Source: an uncultured Lachnospiraceae bacterium (GTDB taxonomy: Bacteria; Bacillota; Clostridia; Lachnospirales; Lachnospiraceae). From it: DNA of 32,643 bases. The DNA is taken from positions 1-32,643 of the forward strand of contig CAMVCQ010000014.1 in the NCBI GenBank assembly GCA_947166015.1, in the 5' to 3' direction. Each line of letters opens with the position of its first letter. Positions within the stretch are counted from its first letter, which is position 1. The translations under genes were made by a program, and so were the position numbers. Of this stretch, positions 8,788 to 15,195 are shown in pieces. The notes under the pieces are model-generated. The model searched no databases. It was given only the letters and a program-made list of their open reading frames with translations, and was not told where the DNA came from.

Positions 8788-9014
8788 GATGTGAAGAGTT
8801 CAAAATGGAGCGCCCGGGGCTCGTGAGCGAAGGTGATGAGGTGGAGATCACCGAAGGAGTACTGCCGAGCGCTTATTATTATACTATAGTTCCGGCTGTT
8901 GCGATGTCGGCAAACTATACGCTCAGAAACCGCATAAAGTCCACAAAAGGCATTGTGAAAGAAGTTCGCGAGGACGACAGAGGGTTTTATGTCGTTGTGG
9001 AATTTGATGAATAA
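8784..9014 (+). CDS. Small hypothetical protein, 76 aa
   Basis: I do not recognise a family. The 76-residue soluble protein has an acidic N-terminal half (SEGDEVEITEGVLP) and a C-terminal beta-rich stretch (KGIVKEVREDDRGFYVVVEFDE) that reads like a small SH3- or KOW-like barrel; that fold is a guess. Coding status rests on the ATGA overlap with the DUF1858 gene and on a conserved-looking protein composition. It is followed 35 bases later by the M18 aminopeptidase, so all three may share the promoter at 8149-8177. Confidence 0.7.
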   Translation: MRCEEFKMERPGLVSEGDEVEITEGVLPSAYYYTIVPAVAMSANYTLRNRIKSTKGIVKEVREDDRGFYVVVEFDE

Positions 9015-9049
9015 ATCAAAAATAAAATTAACAAATGGAGGTTGCAAAA

Positions 9050-10453
9050 ATGGACAGACCGAACGCTTGGAACAGCTACAAAAAAGCACAGTTAAAGGAA
9101 GTTGACGCACTTGCAAAGGACTATATCAACTTCATAAGTGAAGGAAAAACTGAGAGAGAATGTGTAAAGCTTGCTGAAAAAGAGGCAAAAGCGCATGGAT
9201 ATATCTCGCTTGATGAGGCTATCAAAAAAGGCAAAAAGCTCAAGGCGGGAGACAAAGTGTACGCCATCAATATGAAAAAGACCATAGTGCTCTACAACAT
9301 CGGCAAAAAGCCGCTTGAGGACGGGATGGCTATCCTCGGTGCACACATAGACAGCCCGAGACTTGACATCAAGCAAAACCCGTTGTATGAGGATACCGAG
9401 TTTGCTTACCTCGATACTCATTATTACGGAGGGATCAAAAAATACCAGTGGACAGCACTTCCGCTTGCTATTCATGGAGTGATCGTAAAAAATGACGGAA
9501 CGGTCATAGATGTGTGCATCGGTGAAAAAGAAGATGACCCGGTATTTTGCATTTCAGACCTGCTTCCGCATCTTGCATCAGAGATCATGGACAAGAAAGC
9601 AAGCAAGTTTATAGAAGGAGAGGCTTTGGATATCCTGATCGGAAGTCAGCCTTTACCTGATTCTACAAAAGACGAAAAAGAAAAATCAGATGCAGTTAAG
9701 AAAAACATAATTAAACTATTGGATGAGATTTACGGAGTGGATGAAGAGGACTTTCTTTCAGCTGAGCTCGAGGTTGTACCTGCCGGAAGAGCCAGAGAGG
9801 CCGGACTTGACCGTTCACTGATCCTTGCCTACGGACAGGACGACAAGGTGTGTGCTTATACATCACTTCGCGCGATGCTTGCTGTGGAAAAACCGGAGTA
9901 CACAACCTGCTGTCTGCTCGTTGACAAAGAGGAGATAGGAAGTGTCGGAGCAACCGGTATGAGATCACAGTTTTTCGAGAACACCGTCGCAGAGCTTGTC
10001 GGGCTGACCGGGGATTATGACGAGAGACTGGTCAAAAGATGCCTTGCAAATTCGAGGATGCTTTCATCGGATGTGAGTGCCGGATACGATCCGACCTACG
10101 CGAGCGTATTTGAAAAGAAAAATGCCGCTATGGTAGGCCATGGAATGGTATTCAATAAATTTACGGGCTCCAGAGGTAAATCAGGCAGTAATGATGCAAA
10201 TGCCGAGTATATGGCAAGGATACGAGGCGTTCTTGACAAAGAGAAGGTTGCATACCAGACTGCGGAGCTTGGAAAGGTCGATATCGGAGGCGGCGGAACG
10301 ATCGCATACATCCTTGCGCTCTATGGAATGGAGGTTATCGACTGCGGAGTAGCAGTGCTGAACATGCATGCACCGTGGGAGCTCACCAGTAAGGCAGACC
10401 TGTTTGAGACCGAAAGAGGATATGAATGCTTCCTGAAGGGCATTTTTTCCTGA
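9050..10453 (+). CDS. M18 family aminopeptidase
   Basis: A predicted cytosolic, two-zinc aminopeptidase that removes N-terminal residues (acidic or neutral) from peptides. Family signatures are in order: HIDSPRLD near residues 99-106 (H99 and D101 as metal ligands), DKEEIGS at 292-298 (catalytic and metal-binding glutamates), SSDVSAGYDP, and MHAPWE near the C-terminus (final histidine ligand). At 467 residues it is normal for M18. The start at 9050 is chosen because GGAGG (9037-9041) is correctly spaced; an in-frame ATG at 9035 overlaps that ribosome binding site and is unlikely. A terminator follows at 10486. Confidence 0.93.
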   Translation: MDRPNAWNSYKKAQLKEVDALAKDYINFISEGKTERECVKLAEKEAKAHGYISLDEAIKKGKKLKAGDKVYAINMKKTIVLYNIGKKPLEDGMAILGAHIDSPRLDIKQNPLYEDTEFAYLDTHYYGGIKKYQWTALPLAIHGVIVKNDGTVIDVCIGEKEDDPVFCISDLLPHLASEIMDKKASKFIEGEALDILIGSQPLPDSTKDEKEKSDAVKKNIIKLLDEIYGVDEEDFLSAELEVVPAGRAREAGLDRSLILAYGQDDKVCAYTSLRAMLAVEKPEYTTCCLLVDKEEIGSVGATGMRSQFFENTVAELVGLTGDYDERLVKRCLANSRMLSSDVSAGYDPTYASVFEKKNAAMVGHGMVFNKFTGSRGKSGSNDANAEYMARIRGVLDKEKVAYQTAELGKVDIGGGGTIAYILALYGMEVIDCGVAVLNMHAPWELTSKADLFETERGYECFLKGIFS

Positions 10454-10485
10454 AAAATGGGCATTTAAGATGAGTTAGTATAACA

Positions 10486-10514
10486 ATGCTGTGGAGTTAT
10501 CCGCAGCATTTTAT
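10486..10514 (+). terminator. Intrinsic terminator after the M18 aminopeptidase
   Basis: A 10-bp stem (ATGCTGTGGA / TCCGCAGCAT, one wobble) with a GTTA loop is followed by TTTTATATT. Confidence 0.75.
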
Positions 10515-10553
10515 ATTATTATAGGAAGCTTAAAAAAAGTTGAAAAATACCAT

Positions 10554-10655
10554 GGGCGTCAGACGCCCAAAATGGCATGTCCGGGAGCTGGCATAAACAG
10601 TAAGTTTGAGAGGGGTGCTGGGCGTCTCACGCCGATTTTTGGGCGTCTGACGCCC
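10554..10655. repeat. Cluster of three GGGCGTC-type small palindromes
   Basis: GGGCGTCAGACGCCC (10554-10568), GGGCGTCTCACGCC (10620-10633, imperfect) and GGGCGTCTGACGCCC (10641-10655) lie in the gap between the M18 and recA genes. Each is a self-complementary 7-bp arm around a single central base, and all are much more GC-rich than their surroundings. They could be REP-like elements, protein binding sites or mutually pairing RNA arms. The rest of 10515-10806 shows no gene. Confidence 0.7.
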
Positions 10656-10806
10656 TGGAATTCCGGATAAACGACACTTTACCGGCGAAAAAATGTGTGC
10701 TATCATGACATCATTCGCATGGCGATACGAAAATCGGATCGTGCACGACCTGACAGGCAGTCTTGAAACGACACGATCCTTTCCCCTCAAAAAAACAAAA
10801 AAACTA

Positions 10807-10835
10807 TTGACAAAGTCATGTTTTTTGTGTAATAT
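10807..10835 (+). promoter_or_regulatory. recA promoter
   Basis: TTGACA (10807-10812), 17-base spacer, TAATAT (10830-10835). It sits directly upstream of the LexA box. Confidence 0.85.
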
Positions 10836-10844
10836 AAACATATG

Positions 10845-10858
10845 CGAACGGGTGTTCG
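10845..10858. promoter_or_regulatory. LexA (SOS) box of recA
   Basis: CGAACGGGTGTTCG is a perfect match to the Gram-positive LexA/DinR consensus CGAAC-N4-GTTCG. It begins 10 bases after the -10 element, covering the predicted transcription start, a position suited to repression. A second half-site-like pair, GAACAG (10877-10882) and CTGTTC (10894-10899), lies in the leader and may form a hairpin just before the ribosome binding site. Confidence 0.92.
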
Positions 10859-10914
10859 TGTATCAAACAAATTAGCGAACAGTTGTGCAGGGACTGTTCT
10901 GATCGGAGGAGATT

Positions 10915-11991
10915 ATGTCAGATATGAAACAAAAGGATCCAAACAAACTTCGCGCATTGGAATCCGCGATCGCTCAGATTGAAAAGCAGTATGGACAGGG
11001 TTCCATCATGAAGCTTGGAGACAACTCACATCTTCAGGTTGAATCGACACCCACAGGTTCGCTCAGTCTTGATATCGCCCTCGGAGTCGGTGGTGTACCG
11101 AAGGGCAGGGTTATCGAGATATATGGGCCGGAGTCAAGCGGAAAGACTACGGTTGCGCTTCATATGGTAGCGGAAGTTCAGAAACGCGGTGGTATTGCCG
11201 GATTTATCGACGCAGAGCATGCGCTTGATCCGGTCTATGCAAAAAACATCGGAGTAGATATCAATGATCTCTACATCTCGCAGCCGGATAGCGGTGAGCA
11301 GGCTATGGAGATCACGGAGACTATGGTGCGTTCGGGAGCTGTGGATATCGTGATCGTGGATTCGGTCGCAGCACTGGTACCGAAAGCTGAGATAGACGGA
11401 GATATGGGAGATTCCCATGTCGGATTGCAGGCCAGACTTATGAGCCAGGCACTCCGTAAGCTCACCAGCGTTATCAATAAATCAAACTGTACTGTTATCT
11501 TTATCAATCAGCTTCGCGAGAAGATCGGTGTTATGTTCGGTAACCCGGAGACAACTACGGGCGGTCGTGCGCTCAAGTTCTATGCATCCGTAAGGATTGA
11601 GGTGCGCAGGATCGAGACTCTGTCTCAGGCAGGTGAAAAGATCGGAAACCGTGTTCGCGCAAAGATAGTCAAAAACAAAGTTGCACCGCCGTTTACCGAA
11701 GCAGAGTTTGATATTATGTTCGGTAAAGGCATTTCAAGAGAGGGTGATGTGCTCGATCTGGCTGCATCACAGGATATCATAGTTAAGTCCGGAGCATGGT
11801 ATAGTTACAAGGGCGAAAGGATAGGACAGGGACGCGAGAATGCCAAAACGTTTCTTGCAGAGAATCCTGAGATTTTTGATGAGGTTGAGCAGGCAGTCAG
11901 AGACAAGATGCTTTCAAAGGACTCGGGGTCAGAAGAGGAAAAGGATGAGGAAGCTCCCGCAAAAGGAGCCAAGTCCGAAGCCGATAAATGA
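10915..11991 (+). CDS. recA: Recombinase RecA
   Basis: DNA-dependent ATPase that forms filaments on single-stranded DNA, performs strand exchange and stimulates LexA self-cleavage. The 358-residue protein shows the Walker A loop GPESSGKTT (71-79), the MAW-type signature [14 protein letters not shown], and an acidic disordered tail ([13 protein letters not shown]). Length is normal. GGAGGA (10905-10910) precedes ATG 10915. It is a single-gene transcript, with its own promoter and LexA box upstream and a strong terminator at 12036. Expression should rise on DNA damage. Confidence 0.98.
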   Translation: MSDMKQKDPNKLRALESAIAQIEKQYGQGSIMKLGDNSHLQVESTPTGSLSLDIALGVGGVPKGRVIEIYGPESSGKTTVALHMVAEVQKRGGIAGFIDAEHALDPVYAKNIGVDINDLYISQPDSGEQAMEITETMVRSGAVDIVIVDSVAALVPKAEIDGDMGDSHVGLQARLMSQALRKLTSVINKSNCTVIFINQLREKIGVMFGNPETTTGGRALKFYASVRIEVRRIETLSQAGEKIGNRVRAKIVKNKVAPPFTEAEFDIMFGKGISREGDVLDLAASQDIIVKSGAWYSYKGERIGQGRENAKTFLAENPEIFDEVEQAVRDKMLSKDSGSEEEKDEEAPAKGAKSEADK

Positions 11992-12035
11992 TTACGGTTG
12001 TTACGTCTTCCTATATTATTCTCAATTCAACAGGT

Positions 12036-12064
12036 GAAAAAAGTCCCATTTTGGGGCTTTTTTC
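12036..12064 (+). terminator. recA terminator
   Basis: Arms GAAAAAAGTCCC (12036-12047) and GGGGCTTTTTTC (12053-12064) pair with one wobble around a short T-rich loop. The T-run lies within the 3' arm. Confidence 0.85.
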
Positions 12065-12073
12065 ATTGCTTTG

Positions 12074-12106
12074 TTAAAAAAAATCATAAAATCTGATTTT
12101 TCTTAA
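12074..12106. promoter_or_regulatory. Operator-like palindrome upstream of the leuA promoter (copy 1)
   Basis: TTAAAAAAAATCA (12074-12086), 7-base spacer, TGATTTTTCTTAA (12094-12106). The inverted repeat extends outward by TTG/CAA to 16 bp per arm with one mismatch. It ends 9 bases before the -35 element. Its half-sites recur in a second palindrome at 12154-12183 on the other side of the promoter. Confidence 0.6.
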
Positions 12107-12115
12107 CAAAAACTC

Positions 12116-12144
12116 TTGACATACGGAATAATCGGTGCTACAAT
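12116..12144 (+). promoter_or_regulatory. leuA promoter
   Basis: TTGACA (12116-12121), 17-base spacer, TACAAT (12139-12144). The predicted leader to ATG 12217 is about 65 bases. It has no T-box or leader-peptide features. Confidence 0.85.
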
Positions 12145-12153
12145 ACAATCACA

Positions 12154-12183
12154 TTAAAAAACATCAAAAATGATATTTTTTAA
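12154..12183. promoter_or_regulatory. Operator-like palindrome downstream of the leuA promoter (copy 2)
   Basis: TTAAAAAACATCA (12154-12166), AAAA, TGATATTTTTTAA (12171-12183). The left arm matches copy 1 in 12 of 13 positions and the right arm in 11 of 13. It starts at about the transcription start. The spacer is 4 bases against 7 in copy 1, which weighs against a single rigid dimer binding both identically. It could also act as an RNA hairpin in the leader. Confidence 0.55.
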
Positions 12184-12216
12184 CATCACATAGAAGAGAA
12201 ACGGAGGTAAAGACTT

Positions 12217-14226
12217 ATGAAAGGATACGAAAAATACGAACCGCCGTATTTCATGCCACCCGAGGTGACATACGACTGGGTTACAAAAAAGGAGATAACC
12301 AAACCGCCGGTATGGTGTTCGGTGGATCTAAGAGATGGAAACCAGGCTTTGATAGAGCCGATGAGCCTTCAGGAGAAGCTCGACTATTTTGATCTGCTTG
12401 TTAAAGTTGGATTTAAAGAAATTGAGGTTGGCTTTCCGGCTGCATCTGAGACAGAGTACGAATTTATGCGTGCTTTGATAGAACAGAACAAAATCCCTGA
12501 GGATGTTACAGTTCAGGTATTAACTCAAGCGAGAGAGCATATCATCAGAAAGACATTTGAAGCTGTCAAGGGTGCACCCTGTGCTGTTGTACATCTTTAC
12601 AATTCAACATCCGTTGCTCAAAGAGAGCAGGTTTTCAAAAAAGACAAGGATGAGATATTGAAAATAGCTGTTGACGGAGCAAAGCTGTTAAAAGAGCTTG
12701 CTGATCAGACAGAGGGTAACTTTAGATTTGAGTACAGTCCTGAGAGCTTCCCGGGAACTGAGGTTGAGTACGCTGTTGAGGTATGTAACGCGGTTCTCGA
12801 CATCTGGAAGCCGACACCTGATTGGAAGGTTATCATCAATATCCCTACAACTGTTGAAAACGCAATGCCTCACGTGTTCGCATCACAGCTTGAGTATGTG
12901 CACAAGCATCTGAAGTACAGAGACGGAGTTGTACTTTCGCTTCATCCGCACAACGACAGAGGCGAGGGTGTTGCTACTGCCGAGCTTGGTGTGCTTGCCG
13001 GAGCTGATCGTATCGAGGGAACACTTTTTGGAAACGGAGAGAGGACTGGTAATGTCGACATAGTCACGATCGCTATGAATATGTTTTCACATGGATACGA
13101 TCCGGGACTTGATTTTTCAAATATGACCGAGATCAGACAGAGATACGAGAGCTATACCCGCATGGTAGTTCCTCCTCGTCAGCCGTACGCAGGAGATTTG
13201 GTGTTTACCGCATTTTCGGGCTCGCACCAGGATGCCATCGCAAAAGGTATGCAGTGGAGAGAGGACGGGAAAACGGATAAATGGTCTGTGCCGTATCTGC
13301 CGGTTGACCCGAAGGATGTTGGAAGGACCTATGATTCCGATGTTATCAGGATCAACAGCCAGTCCGGAAAAGGCGGCGTAAACTACACCCTCAAGCAGAA
13401 TTTCGGAATCGTGCTTCCGGAGAGCATGAGAGAAGAGGTTGGCTACCTTATGAAAAATGTCTCCGACGAGGAGCACAAGGAGCTCTCGCCTCAGTGGATA
13501 TACGAGATATTTGCGGATAATTACATCAACCCGACACCTGTATTCCAGATAAATGAATGCCATTTCAAGCAGGTTGACGGGATCATGGCAAGTGTTACCA
13601 TCACCTGCGGAGACAAAGACACTGTGATCGACGCAAACGGAAACGGAAGAATAGATGCTGTCAGCAACGCTATCAAGCAGTTTTTCGGCATCAGCTATCA
13701 GCTGACAAGCTACGAGGAGCACGCGCTTACCAAAGGCTCATCGTCGAAAGCCATAGCATTTGTCAGTGTGACCTGCGATAACTCGGTGTACTGGGGTGCG
13801 GGGATCCACGAGGATACTATCACTGCAGCGATCCACGCACTTGCAGTTTGCGTAAACAAGCTTCCTTCCGTGAAAAACAACGAAGAGCTCAAAGACGAGC
13901 GCCTCATAAAAATGATGAACTACATGCAGGAAAACTACAAAACAGTTACGCTTGAGGAACTTGCTTCAAAAATGAACCTCTCGGAGCCGTACATCAGTAA
14001 GTACATCCATGACAAGAGTGGCAAAACATTCAAAGAGATGATCACTTCGATCAGGCTCAAAAAAGCAAGGACATTGCTCAAAAACGGATCGATGAGCGTT
14101 GAGAATATCGCGCTTTCGATCGGGTATCCAAATTCCGAGCACTTCAGCAGGGTGTTCAAGAAAAAGTACAACATGACACCTGTTCAGTACAGAAATGACC
14201 AAAACAAGCCTGACCAGGGGAGGTAG
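12217..14226 (+). CDS. leuA: 2-isopropylmalate synthase fused to a C-terminal AraC-type DNA-binding domain
   Basis: The enzyme part catalyses the first committed step of leucine synthesis (acetyl-CoA plus 2-ketoisovalerate). LRDGNQ (38-43) is the catalytic start of the HMGL-like TIM barrel; LHPHND holds the metal ligands H243 and H245, and FGNGERTGN follows near 276. Residues about 430-555 form the LeuA allosteric (leucine-binding) domain. At about 562-662 the same open frame continues into a full AraC/XylS double helix-turn-helix: VTLEELASKMNLSEPYISKYI, then SVENIALSIGYPNSEHFSRVFKK and the family ending MTPVQYR. LeuA normally ends near 510-560 residues, so the extra 100 residues match the DNA-binding module. 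No frameshift or internal stop separates the parts. GGAGG precedes the ATG. leuB, leuC and leuD are not in the window. Autoregulation is inference, supported by palindromes around its promoter. Confidence 0.93.
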   Translation: MKGYEKYEPPYFMPPEVTYDWVTKKEITKPPVWCSVDLRDGNQALIEPMSLQEKLDYFDLLVKVGFKEIEVGFPAASETEYEFMRALIEQNKIPEDVTVQVLTQAREHIIRKTFEAVKGAPCAVVHLYNSTSVAQREQVFKKDKDEILKIAVDGAKLLKELADQTEGNFRFEYSPESFPGTEVEYAVEVCNAVLDIWKPTPDWKVIINIPTTVENAMPHVFASQLEYVHKHLKYRDGVVLSLHPHNDRGEGVATAELGVLAGADRIEGTLFGNGERTGNVDIVTIAMNMFSHGYDPGLDFSNMTEIRQRYESYTRMVVPPRQPYAGDLVFTAFSGSHQDAIAKGMQWREDGKTDKWSVPYLPVDPKDVGRTYDSDVIRINSQSGKGGVNYTLKQNFGIVLPESMREEVGYLMKNVSDEEHKELSPQWIYEIFADNYINPTPVFQINECHFKQVDGIMASVTITCGDKDTVIDANGNGRIDAVSNAIKQFFGISYQLTSYEEHALTKGSSSKAIAFVSVTCDNSVYWGAGIHEDTITAAIHALAVCVNKLPSVKNNEELKDERLIKMMNYMQENYKTVTLEELASKMNLSEPYISKYIHDKSGKTFKEMITSIRLKKARTLLKNGSMSVENIALSIGYPNSEHFSRVFKKKYNMTPVQYRNDQNKPDQGR

Positions 14227-14238
14227 GAGAGAGATCAG

Positions 14239-14616
14239 ATGTATAAACACAGATTGAAAAAAGCTCTTGCATACTACAGGGAGCTTCTCAAAAATAGTCA
14301 GATAGATGAAGCGACCGCCCAAAGAGAGATGAAAAGACTCGCGACGCAGATAGCATTTTTTCAGCACGAGCGATTGGTGCACCTGATAGTTACGGTTCTT
14401 TTCGGACTCTCGACGGTGATCACAATACCGTTTAACCTGATGCTTATGCAGCCGGCGCTTATGCTTCTTTCGGGACTGCTCATCGTGCTGCTTGTTCCGT
14501 ATATCGGACATTATTTTCACCTCGAAAACGGCGTGCAGACGCTGTACAAATACTATGATTTCCTGGAGAGGATAGCTGACAAGGAGCTGGTAGATATATA
14601 TGAATACGATATCTGA
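14239..14616 (+). CDS. Small membrane protein, 125 aa, unknown function
   Basis: I do not recognise the family. The first 50 residues are charged and helical (HRLKKALAYYRELLKNSQ). Two membrane helices follow at roughly 50-90 (LIVTVLFGLSTVITIPFNLM and ALMLLSGLLIVLLVPYIGHY), and a short cytoplasmic-looking tail completes it. It starts 12 bases after the leuA stop with AGGAGAGA (14225-14232) as its ribosome binding site, and its last 17 bases overlap recX, so it is part of the leuA-recX operon. Confidence 0.75.
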   Translation: MYKHRLKKALAYYRELLKNSQIDEATAQREMKRLATQIAFFQHERLVHLIVTVLFGLSTVITIPFNLMLMQPALMLLSGLLIVLLVPYIGHYFHLENGVQTLYKYYDFLERIADKELVDIYEYDI

Positions 14617-15097
14617 CAATCAGGACATTTTTCCTGATCAGGAGTGTAAACAGGCGGCTTCGAAAGCACTTAAGCTGCTCCTGCATCAGGACAGGACGAG
14701 AGCCGGACTTGAGGAAAAGCTTACAAAAGCCGGTTTTTCGCAAAAAGCCACGGATTTCGCAGTTGATTACGCTGCGGGCTACGGCTACCTTAATGATGTG
14801 AAGTACGCCAGAAACTATGTTGAGTACAAAAAAACGACCAAAAGCAGGATGGAGATCGTGTACAAGCTCCGCGAAAAAGGAGTTTCTGATTACGATATGG
14901 AAGAGGCTTTTTCGGAGTACACAAGTGATGATGAGTACGGTGCTCTGAAAGAAAGGCTTGCAAAACGCCTGAAAAATGTACCTGCCGCAGATCTGACATT
15001 TGAAGAAAAACAAAAGCATATCAGATACCTGACAGGTTGCGGGTTTCCGATGCCACTTGCAAAAAGGGCATTTAGTGAGCTCGAGGGAGACAGTTAA
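14600..15097 (+). CDS. recX: Recombination regulator RecX
   Basis: RecX binds RecA filaments and modulates their growth and activity. The 165-residue protein has the family's three-helix repeats: ALKLLLHQDRTRAGLEEKL, GYLNDVKYARNYVEYKK and the MEIVYKLREKGVSDYDMEEA stretch, with a normal length. ATG 14600 lies inside the end of the preceding gene, with AAGGAG at 14581-14586, pointing to translational coupling. Unlike the common recA-recX order, it is separated from recA by a terminator and two genes and should be transcribed from the leuA promoter. Confidence 0.9.
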   Translation: MNTISDNQDIFPDQECKQAASKALKLLLHQDRTRAGLEEKLTKAGFSQKATDFAVDYAAGYGYLNDVKYARNYVEYKKTTKSRMEIVYKLREKGVSDYDMEEAFSEYTSDDEYGALKERLAKRLKNVPAADLTFEEKQKHIRYLTGCGFPMPLAKRAFSELEGDS

Positions 15098-15116
15098 ATG
15101 CTTTGAAAAAATAGTC

Positions 15117-15145
15117 TTGCGGCTATGCTCATAATATGATATAAT
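15117..15145 (+). promoter_or_regulatory. secA promoter with extended -10
   Basis: TTGCGG (15117-15122), 17-base spacer, TATAAT (15140-15145), preceded by TGA (15137-15139) as an extended -10. It lies 50 bases before the secA ATG. Confidence 0.85.
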
Positions 15146-15195
15146 GTCTTGAAGTGTTTGTATATATTTCAACTCAATAAAAAAGGACGCACAAA

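Noticed and set aside
12145-12216. T-box or leucine leader-peptide attenuator before leuA
   Set aside because: The leader is only about 65 bases, with no T-box core sequence, no run of leucine codons and no terminator.
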